Shown here piece after piece: positions 31,836-44,424 of a stretch of 64,000 nt of DNA. The notes below the pieces were generated by a model. It saw only the letters and a list, made by a program, of their open reading frames with translations, was not told where the DNA came from and did no database searches. The translations under genes and the position numbers were made by a program. The stretch's first letter is position 1. The number at the start of each line of letters is the position of its first letter. Source of the stretch: Nectonema munidae (Eukaryota > Nematomorpha > Nectonematoida > Nectonematidae); assembly GCA_030549495.1 (NCBI GenBank), contig JAUIRK010001036.1, positions 840,001-904,000 on the forward strand, given 5' to 3'.

Positions 31836-34800
31836 TAGGTAGGGTTTTAATCTGCTCTCCATGAGCAACATGCTGCATGTGAACTCTTTTTTTTCCTTAT
31901 CATCATCCTCAAATAACACACCGTCATCAACATTATCATAATATCTGAAATATTTCATACCTAAACACGAAAATGACTAACTGTGATTGGATAAAAAAAT
32001 CTTACCTTTTTTTGAAGCTGTAAATTATAGAAAAGATATTCTTTGAAAATCTCTCTATTTTGATAGAAGCATATTCAAACCTTGTCACTATTTTGCCATA
32101 AACCTTGATTCGTCTCTGATTGTAAGGTAAATATACTAATTATATTTTATAAGTTGAAAATTGTACAGCAAGCTTTAAATGTAGAGCAATTATTCTTTTC
32201 AAGGTATTTCCCTTTTAAAACTTAATCCCACTTGCAATATATGTTTTTATAACTTAATTAGAATTGAGTTTTCATCTACTTAAAATCTTCGTCAAATTGT
32301 TTTATGAAATGCTCGATCATCTCAAAGTGATAACGTATATGCGTCTTTTTCAGCAATACAAACATATAGCTTTTACCTAAAAGATATAACACGAGTCCCA
32401 ACGAATATTTTTTGGAGAAATACTGTAAGCCGCTTTTGTACTACTTTGGTTTATTGAGTTGCAAATAAGATGGCAATAAATTTATAGACAGGATATCGCA
32501 ACCCATGTTATGGTCTCCACATCAAAATTAACGTATTTTCCAGGGAAGAATTTATGCAAATTGTAAAACATATTTTCCACAGAAAATAGATTTAAATTAA
32601 CAAATTTATCAAACCTAAAATTAACATTTAGAAGACAAACCTCAACCCAAAGTGGTCATATTGTAAAGAGGATGGTGAATTTTAAGTAAAAAATACTTAT
32701 GATTTTACAGCATAACATTTAATATTATTTTTATAATAATTTTTATGTTGAAAAATTATATTTATTAAATTAAATTTTACCAGTAAAGAGGCATTTTTTG
32801 AAAAAACGGGAAAAGCTTTCACGGGGAAAAGTTTGAGTAACTTTTTAAGTTAATTTGCGCCATATGGTATTAGAAGTCAAGAAAGTATGGTGTCATCAAA
32901 TAGAGCTAGCAAGCGACTAGAACTGAACGTTGAAAAGCAAAATGAAAAGAGTAAAAATGCTTACCCAGCATAAGTTGGAATTTTTTCACTGGTTATTGAG
33001 ACATGTCGTGTTCAACCGTAGTTAGTTAGTAAGAAAACACTTCATCTATGATATGTCTAACCAATTAACAAGCTAACTAACTTATTTACCAAATAAAAAT
33101 TTAACTAGGTAACTAACTATTTACCTGTAAAAGCAAGGTTGCGGAGTCGAAGTCGGGAGCAGTGGGGGATCTAGAAGATAATTTACCCCTGGCGATTTTA
33201 TAACATTTTTTTTTTAATTTTCTATATGCAAAATCATTGTGAATGAATGCCTAGATTCGCAGTGTTTCTCAACCTTAATTTGATCTTAGGCTTGTGAGCT
33301 TTTGTTGCGCCTCAGGCCAAAGTTTGCTGCCATACGATCGAGTCAAACACTAACTACAGTTGCAAATCAAAGATTGTTATTCTTTGGATAAAATTTTATT
33401 TGAATAAACTCATTTTGTTACCAAATAAGGAATACATGTAGAATCAGGTCTGTCTTGTATGATTTCAATTTGAGGCCTTTCTTATCTACCTGCAAACTTG
33501 TCAATGTTTGGCTTCAAAAAAGCTCCTTTTTTTCTACACTAAGAAATCAGACTCAACAAAGTAAGATTTGTGGGAAGTGAGTGAGAGTAACTGCTCATCT
33601 TTTCAGAGGAAAGGCTACTTCTTATGCTTTTCTCATTCATCCACAGCTTTTGGTGTCTTTCGGGCTTGAACCTCTTTTGAGCATTTGTTTTATTTTGAAG
33701 TTGGATGATTTTAAGCTTCAAGTTCATCAGCATTGAATGGGTTCGCAAACATCTCCTACACTTATAAAAAAAAAGGTCTAAAGGATAAAGCGAGTTTTCA
33801 TTTCTTTATGCAACTAACTTACTGTACAAACTCCCTTCTCCAAAGTTTCACATAGAATGGCTTAAATGTTATGCGCCAAGTTTCGGTGGAAAGTCTATCC
33901 AATTTCCATGCAAACATCCTTCTAAGCTTTGGCAAGCAAATGCTGCTTGTTGTTCAATAATTGCTTTCTACACAGAATGCATTAAGAAGATATTTTAAAG
34001 TAAGCGCTGGATCCCTGAAGCCTTTGGAAACAGAGCCCTAGCTTCATCTACGCCACAAGCCACATTCTATTGAAATGTAATGTTGTTCTCTTCAAAATGG
34101 GCTTCAAGTTTTTGGAGTGACACTTGTTAGTTTAAACGCGAAGAGTCTTCTTGCCATGATCAACATCAATGAACTTCACAAATTTCATTACAAAAGCTGA
34201 ATTGTAACAGACTATATTTTATTTTTGTACTTTGTGAGGAGTTAACTAACTCATAAGCAAGATATTCCACCGAATTTTGCGTGAATTTTTTCTTACCTGA
34301 ACTGCCCATGTTTATCAAAAGACGAGGTTGGTCCTATAAGGTCTTTCGTATATTAGATTTTCACGGAATACATAGGGGACCGAGATTACACAGTATGAGC
34401 TAAACGAGGAATATGATTCGAGAATAAAGAAATCTTCATTAAAAATAATATTTTGACTCTCTTAGTCTTTTTCAACTGATGTCAAGCAGAAAGGATTTCC
34501 TCTGAGTGAAGAATAATAATTCTCAAGAATAAGTGTGAATAATTCTTCTCTTTTTTATTAAAAATTTTAATATCTTTCGGTATTTTTTTTTCATTCAATA
34601 GTTTTTTTAATAACTTTTCAATGCAGATTTTACAGATTTATTGTGTTTAAAGATTTTTTAAATGCTTTTAAAATTTATATATCTTTTGTTATCCTATGGA
34701 AATATGTAGTCTGACCCCATGGAAAATGCATAAAAAATTGTCAAAAAGTTTGTTTTAAAATAAATAAAAATATTTGTTTATTTTTAAAATTTTTTTAATT

Positions 34801-36049
34801 TTTTCCATTTAAAAAATTGAGACTTCAGATGCCCAATTATTGATATAGCAGTGGTGGATTCACAGAACGACCACAGGACTAAAACTGGGACTGTAAACAC
34901 GCAATTATAACCTATTCAAAATGGTTTTAGGCAAAATCTATGTAGAAAAAATTTCATCTTAACATTTTTGCAGACTTTCAAAAAAACCATTTTCACAATT
35001 TTTCAGTGACAAAACAAAGCATTACGATATAAAATGAAACCTAACGAATTTAAAATGTTATTTGTGCCTCAAAAAACGCAAAATTAATGAAATATATTGA
35101 AAAATAAGGAAATTAGGGTATTTTATTCGCTAAAAATATCAAGATTAATCTTATTTTATGTTTTCCTCAGTTTTGTAAATCTTACAGTAGTCTTTTTTGT
35201 ATTCCAAGTAGCACATTTTTTCGTTATATGTTGTTTTGTCAGAACATGTAATGTTGATTTGAGAAAAATATCGTTCAACAGAATGACTTAGTATTATCAT
35301 CAAGTTATATTAAAATTTAAATACTTGGAACAATTTATTAAACCGTTTGTAATTTTAAATGTTCATCATAATTAAAATTCGTTTTTTTTAAGATTTTACT
35401 TTAAAAAAAAGAGAAAATTTTAAATGTTATCAAAGGATTTAGTTTGAGTAAGTGAAGTTTAGATTCCATACTAGAAAACAATAAAGTTTCGTACAAATTG
35501 ATTTATACGTATGGAAATACGGATCTACTTGTAAATATTTGAAAAAACCCAAGATTAAAATGTAATAAACCTAGAAACCAAGCATTGTATCAAGAAACCA
35601 TGATCTTGGTTCAAAAACGAAGTAATTGTTTCCCTGCTACGTGTAAAGAAATATATTATCAAAGATAAGAAAAGGTTTGTCATGAGGGTATGAAGGTTAG
35701 CAAAATTTTTGACAACGTTCATAATTGAAAACCGCACCAATTACTAATTCTTGTAGCGTGCAGAGTTGGATGGATAAAGGTTTGTTATTAGAAATTTTAT
35801 TCTATCTTTAATATTTATTCTAAAAAATTTTATTTGACTGTTAACTTTGATAAATGAAGAAAAGAAATTAAAAGTGTCAATTTCATCTCATCCCACCTTT
35901 ATTTTTTTAAATTTCTAATCAACGGTTAACATAGAGTTAGAAGAATTGATTAACCTCAAAATTTAAGTTTTTGATCTTATTTTGATAATGGCCTTTTCAC
36001 ATCACATACTTCTGTATTTCAGGGATTCGAGTCATTTTGAAGCTGAGTT
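31836..36049. other. AT-rich DNA with possible hAT end fragments
   Basis: No gene is supported. A phrase CAGTGTTTCTCAACCTTAA at 33260 matches typical hAT ends, and CAGTGGGGGATCTAG at about 33171 and CAGTGGTGGATTCAC at about 34849 have hAT-like starts, but no partner end or 8-bp duplication was found. The minus strand between 33440 and 34220 has somewhat coding-like stretches with many stops, perhaps a decayed transposase. Confidence 0.4.
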
Positions 36050-36233
36050 TTTTTAGCCCAAGTGTCTTCTTAACTTTGACCAGTCTTCCTTATTAATCTG
36101 AGCCAAGACATTTTGGCTAGTTCTTCAAAATCTCTTACTCGACAAAGCTACGTTGCAGCCTATCATTATTTCTTGTTATTCTATTTTTGTTAGAATTAAC
36201 CTTGAACTTCGGAATTGAATGTGAAAGAGGGCA

Positions 36234-36431
36234 ATGGTGACGAAAGAAGTGACCACAGAACGAACGCCCTACGAAACAGTGATTCAATCTAAAGAGTCTG
36301 GGCGTATAAATCACTGCTTGCATGCAATCATCTCCATCCTCTTCTTTCCTTGGATCTTCGTTTGGATATTCCTATGCTGTTGCAAAGGTTCTACCAAGGA
36401 GTCAACCAAGGTGATTAGGCACAATCCATGA
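36234..36431 (+). CDS. Small single-span membrane protein, 65 residues, unknown family
   Basis: The ATG is preceded in frame by a TGA 12 bases upstream, so this start is the first possible. Residues 1-25 are polar and charged. Residues 29-49 form a strongly hydrophobic segment rich in Phe, Ile and Trp (AIISILFFPWIFVWIFLCCC) that ends in three Cys, a likely lipidation cluster. A short basic tail follows. A canonical AATAAA lies 50 bases after the stop. No intron is needed. Local base composition is less AT-rich than nearby DNA. I do not recognise a family; a small tail-anchored or palmitoylated host protein is the best reading. A chance frame is possible. Confidence 0.5.
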   Translation: MVTKEVTTERTPYETVIQSKESGRINHCLHAIISILFFPWIFVWIFLCCCKGSTKESTKVIRHNP

Positions 36432-36481
36432 TATACCACCTTTCATCCCACTCCACAATTTTAATTGCATCATCATTTTTC

Positions 36482-36487
36482 AATAAA
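36482..36487 (+). promoter_or_regulatory. Poly(A) signal AATAAA
   Basis: A canonical signal 51 bases after the stop of the 65-residue frame. In AT-rich DNA such hexamers are frequent, so it is only supporting evidence. Confidence 0.4.
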
Positions 36488-36672
36488 TCAATGAGTTGTG
36501 CTTTGCTTGAAAGGATACTTTGAAAGAAGTTTATTTATCCGCGTTATACTATTTTTCATCCATCTTCTATTAATTTTACTTTTTGCGATATTCAAGTTTC
36601 CATAAACCTTAAGATTGATTAAAAAAAAACCTTAATTTGATCTCACATATAGAGGCCGCGCATAAAACATAT

Positions 36673-36795
36673 GTCGACAGATGGGCCAGTGGTTTCTCGA
36701 TCCAGAGGGCCTGGTTTCGATTCCCGATCGTGATTATCCTTACCATCTATGGAAGATTCTTCTTCTTTTGGATGCGATAACGACAACTAAAAAAA
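36673..36795 (+). repeat. tRNA-derived SINE, family 1, copy 1
   Basis: The A box TGGGCCAGTGG is at 36682-36692 and the B box GGTTTCGATTCCC at 36713-36725, a spacing fit for a tRNA head. The body contains CTATGGAAGATTCTTC and ends in CGATAACGACAACTAAAAAA. A reverse copy with the same order of blocks is at 58382-58515. Shared tail and head across two loci make this a dispersed SINE family rather than a lone tRNA pseudogene. Confidence 0.75.
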
Positions 36796-36986
36796 GAATA
36801 TAAATTTATCAAGGTTCATTTTATACAAATTAATGGCTTCTTTTGAGAAAGCATTTTGATATTCGGCTCTCTTACACAGTTATGATTGGTCCAAAAATGC
36901 TAACCTATCAACTCTGTTCTCTGCCAATTTTTGATTTGCTCCAAGTAGGAAAATGTGGATTAACAACAGTATGTTGGAAAAAGGAG

Positions 36987-37328
36987 ATTAATAAGAGATA
37001 AAGTGAGTAATGAAAAAGTTAGAATATGTAAGCAAAGACACAGATATTTTGGATTCCACAAGAAAAATAGTACCGATCTTACAAAGGATGCTTTACAATT
37101 AAGTTGGGGTAGAAGAGAGAAAGGTAGACCTAAACTAACCTGGATGGGAAACATTAAGATGGATATGAAAAGTTTAGGACTCAAACTTAGTGATGAAAAT
37201 GACAGGCTGTACTGGAGGCGCAAAATCAAGTTTACTTGAGTCAGTTTGTTTAATTGTCGTCTTTGGTGTTCCAGCTCGCCCAGCTTGCTGGGATTAATAT
37301 GGCCGTTAAAATGGAATGATGATGATGA
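36987..37328 (+). mobile_element. RTE-type LINE, 3' end only, with target-site duplication
   Basis: The frame 37003-37239 (with continuation upstream) holds the C-terminal tail common to RTE-like proteins: a Q-R-H-R-Y-F-G box (degenerate RLRYLGHV), then GRREKGRPKLTWMGNI, then SLGLKLSDENDRLYWRRKI and a stop. It is followed by a short 3' untranslated part and a GATGATGATGATG tail, typical of RTE ends. A TSD of about 15 bp is visible: ATGTTGGAAAAAGGAG at 36971-36986 and ATGTTGAAAAAAGAAG at 37329-37344. The insertion is thus extremely 5'-truncated, about 340 bp. Confidence 0.8.
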
Positions 37329-37344
37329 TGTTGAAAAAAGAAGA

Positions 37345-38284
37345 AAATCAGCCGTTGTGCATCTAAAGTAAGAAGACGATATTCTACATTCTTTTTCAAA
37401 ATTTGATTTGGATCTTTTCTCTTGACAACATGAGATTTCATTATCTTTTTTTAAGAGTATAGCCCATTTTTGCAAATAAAAATTGTGAGCAAAAAAATTT
37501 AGTGATAAATTTTTTTTATCCTTTTTAGCTTTTAAACATTTTTTACAATAAATTCATAAAAAAAGTTGATTGGAAAAATGAGATTGGAAAGTTTAAAACA
37601 TGCATTATAATCAATAAATATTTTGTTCAAATTTCATGAATAGATTAAATATGAAAGAGAACTGATACATTGATATTCTATTTTCTAGAAAACATAAAAA
37701 AAAATTTGTTTTACATCGGTCATATAAATATCAAAATTTTATAATGTTCCCAAAAAACTCAAAACATGCGCCTACCTAAGTAAGATCTTTCTTTTATTTT
37801 ATAAACAAATAAAACGTTTATATAAATGTGTTAGTGAATGCCTAAAGGTGCTGTGCATAAATACATATGTGCAAATCTAGAATGAATTATTATCATTATG
37901 TACGGATAAAAAAAGTACAGCTTGACAAAATGTTAGCAACACAGAGCCAATCAAAACTCATTCTGGCAGTGTCTCATGAAATTTTATTAGCGATCTTTAT
38001 CTGCAAAGGAGAAAGATGTCTTTTCCTTACAATGAAGCTTTTTTTCCAGGCTCAGGAATAAGTATCGCCTCTTAGTATTCCTGATTTATGTAAAATGATT
38101 AATTCATAAAATTGTCCATTCCGTATATTCTCAGATATAATACGTCCTTATTTACTTTCAAACTGACTGAGTGAGCAAATTGACTTGAGAGATTCTTAAA
38201 GGTTTTCAAGCAATTTAGTAGTTCCATTTTATAGATGTTCTCTTTCGAAGCAAATCTCAATATATATTGCAATATTTATTTTTG
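37345..38284. other. AT-rich spacer
   Basis: No gene, RNA or repeat recognised between the short RTE tail and the CR1-like LINE. Confidence 0.45.
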
Positions 38285-40220
38285 TAAAAAAAAAACTCTT
38301 TGCTAATTACTCCAAATCTAGGAGTAGACATATGTATGACCAATTCAAACAAATATCTAATACTTTGAGGAACGAGACGCGCAAAGCTAGAATATCTTAT
38401 GAGAGCAAACTTCTTTCCAATTATAAATATAGTCCTAAAAAGGTTTGGTCGTACATAAATCAAAAGCCCAACAATAGTTTTTCTGAACTAGTTGAATATA
38501 ATGGATTATCCACCATCACTGATGCTGAAAGAGCTAATGTGTTTAGTGAGTATTTTAGTTCTTGTTTTTCAAATTTTGGTACCAATTGTGATAAAAGAAA
38601 CTTTTTGACTACCTGTCACGCTTCTATTGACTGCATTAACTTTGATGTAGCTGAAATAGGTATTAAGTTGAAAAAATTGAATAAGTTTAAGTCTCCTGGC
38701 ATTGACAATTTACATCCTCATGTCATCTGTGAACTGTATGAAGTACTAGCAGAACCAGTTAAAATAATTTTTGAAAAGTCATTAGAGGAACAAAAATTTC
38801 TAGATGACTGGAAAACGGCCTTAGTCATACCTGTTTTAAAAAGTGGAAATAAGAAACTTCGTCAGAATTACAGACCTATAAGTCTTAATCCAATTCTATC
38901 AAAAGTATTTGAGTCATTTATAGCTGATAAAATTTTGTGCCATATAGATAGCTTTCAACTTTTCAATTCTAATTTCGTGGGTTCATGAATGGTAAATCTA
39001 CAATTACAAACCTTCTAGAGTTTCAAAATGACGTAGTTCATCTACTAGAGCTAAATGATACAGTTGATGTAATTTATCTAGACTTTCATAAGGCTTTTGA
39101 TTCTATCTCCCATAAGTATTTAGCCGATAAGCTGGAGTCATTTGGTGTTAAAGGTAATTTACTTGGGTTATTGAAAAATTATCTTGAAGATAGAAAACAA
39201 ATTGTTGTTGTCAATGGCACTCATTCTCATGAAAAGCTGGTTACAAGCGGAGTACCGCAGGGATCCGTGCTTGGACCTTTGCTGTTCAATATATTTCTCA
39301 ATGATCTTTTGAACATGATAAATTCTAAAATAAAAGTGTTTGCTGACGATATTAAAATTTATAATGTATCTAATCCTCATGGTAGAAGTTGCTTGCAGAA
39401 TGATTTAGTGGGGATCTTTCATTGGTGTAGTAGATGGGAGATGAAATTAAATTTAGACAAGTGTACTCATCTGCAAATTGGATCGCAAAGTATTCAGTCT
39501 CACTTTATTGGCGGACACAAACTAAATAAAGTAGATTCACAAAAAGACTTAGGAGTAATTGTAAACTTTAATCTTGATCCAAGAGAAAATATTTCAACAA
39601 GAGTTCATAAAGCCTTTCAAGTCTTTCATCAAGTTTACAAAAGGTTTGCTCTATTTGATGCCAACATAGCATTGCTTTTGTATAAAACCCTCATCAGGCC
39701 TATTTTAGAGTATGGTAATGTTGTTGCCTTTCCCTTCCACTCCTGTGATGTTGCAAATATTGAAAGAGTGCAGAGAACAATTACTAAAAAGATATTAGGA
39801 ATGAAACATTTTAGCTATAAAGAAAGATTGAAAAAATGGAATTTGCCTTCCATGATGTATAGGTTTAAAAGAAATGATATGATTACCGTTTACAACATGG
39901 CAAATGAAAAGTTGAAATTGGCTTCACAAATCTTACCTCAGTTTTCTGAAAGACTACAAAGGTTTCATTCCTTCAAGTTTAAAAAGCGACATTGCAAAAA
40001 GTTATATCTGAAAAGTTTTTTTACTCAACGTATGATAAATGACTGGAATGTCTTGCCTTTTGTTATTAATGCCCCTTCCTTGAATGTTTTTAAAAACAGA
40101 CTCGATGAGTTTTGGAAGGAAAAAATGTTTGAGCATGAACAAAGATCTGGACCTTCATAAATACGATGCGAATATTCTTCATAGGCTTTTTTGCCTCTTT
40201 TTTTTCGCTAATAAATTATG
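38285..40220 (+). mobile_element. CR1-like LINE, 5'-truncated, RT nearly intact
   Basis: Two frames cover the reverse transcriptase and the C-terminal region. The endonuclease is missing. After the stop at 40158-40160 comes a short 3' part with a TTATGTTATGTTAA stretch that may be the terminal microsatellite. The C-terminal domain (MIxVYNMAN-type segment, then NDWNVLPFVINAPS, then FKNRLDEFW) is characteristic of CR1/Rex-type elements. Only one frame break is apparent. Among the elements of the window it has the best preserved coding sequence, suggesting recent insertion. I could not find a clear TSD. Confidence 0.9.
38332..40160 (+). pseudogene. CR1-like LINE ORF2: reverse transcriptase and C-terminal domain
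   Basis: Frame one (38332-38988) carries the linker (VWSYINQKPN), SPGIDNLHPHVI, LVIPVLKSGNKK and NYRPISLNPILSKVFE. A one-base frame change at about 38970-38985 moves to frame two (38985-40160). That frame carries MNGKSTITNLLEF, VIYLDFHKAFDSISH with catalytic Asp, SGVPQGSVLGPLLF, KVFADDIKIY (about 39345) with the catalytic DD, and WEMKLNLDKC. The thumb and C-terminal segment IRPILEYGNVV, YKERLKKWNLPSM and RNDMITVYNMAN follow. All RT catalytic residues are present, so only the frame shift and 5' truncation inactivate this copy. Confidence 0.92.
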
Positions 40221-43200
40221 TTATGTTAATATAATTTTCCAAATTTTCAAGATTTAAATGCAACTATATCAAGATTTTAAAGAAGTTTAAAATGATTTTA
40301 TATTCTATAAATTTTAACACTTAGCCTGTTGAAAATGAAACACTTATTCTCGTAAAAATAAGTCAAAACCTAACATATGTTTTGAGTTTTCGATCTACGA
40401 TATAACACATTCCTGTGTTATATTAATTTTATCAAGACAGATCTGCAAGTGGTCTCTAGCTTCAAGATAACCTTGCAAATGATTCATTTTGCTTTTCGGT
40501 AACATTTATTTTTTGTGAATCATTTCATAATAAAGTATTCTTCTCATGCATTATTTTAAGAAGGCATGTAGCTTTGAAGCAAAAATTCAGCAATGCCAAC
40601 TTTCAAATTCGGACATAGAAGTACATGGATATTTTAGACTTGCATTCCTGAAAAATGGAATGACGACAAGAAAACGAATTTATTGACTTCAAAAATATGA
40701 TAATTATTACTTTTTTATTTTAGATTTTCGATTATAAGAAGCAGGGTGATTTTAATGCAGTAAAACGAAATTTAAAGTGTGCGTCCTCATATTTTATTTT
40801 TTAGGTCCGAGAAATGCACATTTACAAATTAGGCGTTAAAAGCAATAAGGGACGAAAATAGTACTCAATTCAAGGACTAACTTATTTATTCTTTTTAAAT
40901 GTGGTTTATTGGCAAAATGGCAAATGACCCAATATGGGTGCAATATTTTGGGAAAACAATTCACTCAGTGTCCCCTTCTCGATCCCAATGGAACTTCTTG
41001 ACCGTACCGCAGACTCCAGTTTGAAAACCACTGAGCTAGAAGGTTGATGCAATCAGAATTACAAACAAGGTAATTAGACTTCAAAAAATCTGTGCAGTTG
41101 TGGTGGGATTGAGAGCTTACAGTGCAAGTATAATGTCGGGTAATAATGGTGGTGTGTTCATTGGACAAAAATTCTTTTATAAAAAATTTTGACAATTATA
41201 AAAAAAATAGTTCATTCAAATTTGCGTTTTTGTGGAAAAATTGGCGTTTAAACGGGATTTTAGCGTATTTAAACTTTTTCTAATAAAGTACTTTTGTAAA
41301 AGTACTTATATATTAATATAAATATAAATATAATCTAATAAAAGTTTACCTATAAATCCTTCAAAAATTGTCTTAATGACCTGAAAAAGTTGACTTTATT
41401 TGTAAAAAAAATTGACATAAAAAATTATTCTATAATCACTTTTCTCAATTATTATTAATACTATTATTTAATTCTAAATTCTGATTAAAAAAAACAAAAT
41501 AGAATTGTGAAAAGAGAAAATAGATTTACAGACCGTGTAATATTTTAAAGTATTCTCTTTTGAAAAACGCGATCTTTGCACAAAAGTTTTTTGATCACGG
41601 GAATTTATCATTCTTTTGTCTGTTGCGTGTGCTATAGAGAAGAGATATATTTCTTTTTTCATGTTCCTTATTTTTACCACATAACAGCATCTTCAAATTC
41701 GATATGTCTGTATAAATCAAATACATCTTTAATTGTAAGTTTTGAAGATTACGTTTTTCAGTCATTTAATTTAAGTTCCTGAATGGATGAGTCAAAATTT
41801 TTATCCATATAAAATTATCGGTCAAATAATTATAAAAATGGAATATATTTTTTAGTAGGTTAATCAATTCTCCAGTATATAAAAGTAATTCCAAAATTGT
41901 TAAATACTTGCTCTTTGTATATTTTTGTACTATTTAACAACATATTTGTTGTTAAATTTTTCCAAAATCTAGATTACTTACAAAAAAATGCAATATTTAA
42001 AAAGTTGACTTTTATTGACGTAATAACTTGGACTTCTTTTATAAAACTTTATAAAATAAAATTCTTTACAGGTTTTAGAATAAGTGGTATTAGATATCAA
42101 AAGTTGACTTCATTGACTTTTAAATGCTTGATTACTTTTCCTGGAATAGAGATTGTTTCTCACATAAAACCAGCGATTCTTTATCTTTCAAATTTCTCGC
42201 TCTTTCAATATAATTCCTCTAGCGCAATGTTCCCAACTGCTGATCCATGGACCACTGCTGGTCCATAAGACAACTCTTTGCTGGTCCACGAAAAAATTTT
42301 CAAAAGCGAAAAGTATAGTGAAATTTCGCTTTTATAATTGCAACTATGATTGGCTATTTTTAATTATTTATTTTGTATAATAACTCAGATTATTTACTTA
42401 TTTTCGGGCGAAAAGAGTAAGACTTTATCTATAACTCCTCCAGACATAGACAGCTTGTGGTCATAGAAAAAAGAGTTCAGAAGCCTGGTTACAGCAAAAG
42501 CGCAAAATGAAATTTTATTGATTTGTTACTTTTATCTAATTTTTTTTTGATTGACACAGTCTTTGTAAAATTTTGAAAGTTTTCAACTTGACCTATCTTT
42601 AATTACACAACAAACTCAAAAGCTTCCTCAAAGGTCATTCCAATCATTTTTTACAAATCAAGGAATCCCCTCTCAACCCCTTATTTAAGCATGATACGTT
42701 TTTTGCGTAGGTCAGTAAAGCTGCTAATCGAGTTTTTCGCTAAATGTGTTCATTTCTTCAAAATAATAGCTATATTTTTCACTTTTGAAACATAAAATAA
42801 ATTTTGAATTTGAAGTGTTATTTTGTTTTCATTCAAACGAAAATATTTCTGGTACTTTCTTTCATATACTTTTATTTCTTTTAGCAATAAAACTCCATTT
42901 TGACTTAATCATGCACTGGAAAATATATCTAGTAGCAGTTACTGGAAAAAACTAATAATAATGATTGTCCTTAAGATGGGTGTTTACCTAATAAGTTTAC
43001 TAGTTTTTACTCATAACTTTTTTACTATAAATCTAATAATTATCTCATAGCTAAAATATAGAAAATCCAATAATTTTACCAGTTTTATTTGATAACTCCA
43101 ATATAAAAATCCAATACTTATGCTAGTTTTTTCTCATAACTCCAATAAAAAAAATTCAATAATGTTACTAGTTTTTTATAATTTTAATAAAAATAACATG

Positions 43201-44329
43201 GATTTTGAGCCACAATCTACTTCCAGTAGTTAGGAAAAAGTAATAAAATTATGCAAAATAGTTTAGTTTATTCAACAAAATTTTTATCATTAAATTGAAA
43301 AAACCTTTTCAAAGAGTTTTTTTCGATGTCTGAATCTTTTTTTTTATATTTTTTTCAAATCGCATAATATAAATTTTGATCTGTGAAAAAATAAAATAAA
43401 GATTTTCAAAAGTTTATTTACAACTCTGTTTATGGTTAAAAACTACAAGTGAATAAATTCAAGAAAAAGGAAATGTAAATAAAAAATATAATATATTCAC
43501 AGTGATATAAAATATTATGCGTAAACTTCAAAGATGTCTATTTATTTCAGTTAGTGTGTTGACTATTTTCGAACTATATATACATTCTTTATCAAAAATT
43601 TTGTAAAAAACATTTTGTATAAATATAAGTGTTTTCCTTATACATTTAGGGTAGGTTAAATTAAAAACATAGCAAGAAATAAAAATTGATTTAAACATTT
43701 CAATAACATCATCACAACACAAAACACTAATATTTTCGATGTAAAGTTCGAATGATTTTTTTTCTTGAGTTTCTTGTTTAGGCACATAATTACTTCCATG
43801 TTGAGATGTGCTTTTTGCTGTACACTCTACTGAACATATTAGAATCGTTATAATACATTACTAGAAATCTAGTAAATTGTAACTTTACTGGTTTTTGATT
43901 CAAATAACTAGTAAAATTACTAGATTTTTTTTTGAGTGTGATTATTGGCTGAATCATTGAAAAAAGACAAAAGAGTGATGTAGCCAGAAGTATAACTTGC
44001 ATTGGGGCACTTAGGGTCAAGCTCCTACATCTTAATTACTTAATTAATTTCTCACAATCAAAAAAATGTAACTTTACAAATTAAAAAATAAATAAAAAAC
44101 AAATATAAAAGATAAATATTCCATTTTTAATTCTATTTTGTCTTTTTGCAATTCTACCTGAATTTTAATTTTTAATTTTGTTCTGCTCATATTGTTTTGT
44201 GTTTTTTTAAATAATATTTAAAATCAATTAAAAGAGATTGCTAAATTGAGGTGGAAAATTGTATAATTAAAAAAGCAAATAAAAATTTTTAAAAATTATT
44301 AAAGAATAAACAACATTTTACACCCCCAC
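40221..44329. other. AT-rich DNA with isolated hAT end fragments
   Basis: No gene is supported. At 41033 the minus strand begins CAGTGGTTTTCAAACTGGAG, and at 42225 the plus strand begins CAATGTTCCCAACTGCTG with a nearby doubled CTGGTCCA phrase. Both look like hAT terminal repeats without identified partners. The interval 43000-43200 repeats the phrase TTACTAGTTTTTTCTCATAAC about three times, a weak tandem repeat. The rest is simple AT-rich sequence. Confidence 0.4.
44105..44165 (-). pseudogene. Short coiled-coil coding fragment, inverted copy
   Basis: On the minus strand this reads about 20 residues of the form KIQVELQKDKIELKME, matching the plus-strand fragment at 52553-52640. The heptad-like Glu/Leu/Lys pattern is common in accessory Myb-like proteins of Harbinger transposons, but the piece is too short to assign. 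Confidence 0.35.
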
Positions 44330-44408
44330 CTTCTTAATATCTACAATGCTTGCCTCAATACTTCCCCTCTATTTGGAAAATATGCAAACTAATACTTATT
44401 CCTAAACC
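44330..44408 (+). mobile_element. Older LINE (LINE A), piece 1: end of the linker before RT
   Basis: Reading across small frame changes gives YNACLNT, FPSIWKICKLILIPKP, the conserved segment just before the RT fingers of many LINEs. It stops exactly at the left copy of the RTE target duplication (44394-44408) and resumes at 47117. Confidence 0.75.
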
Positions 44409-44424
44409 TAATGGCTTGCGTACA

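Noticed and set aside
40964-41033. A 70-bp mini-element bounded by CAGTG and CCACTG
   Set aside because: The flanking 8-bp sequences do not match and the inner ends are not complementary; only the right side looks like a true hAT end.
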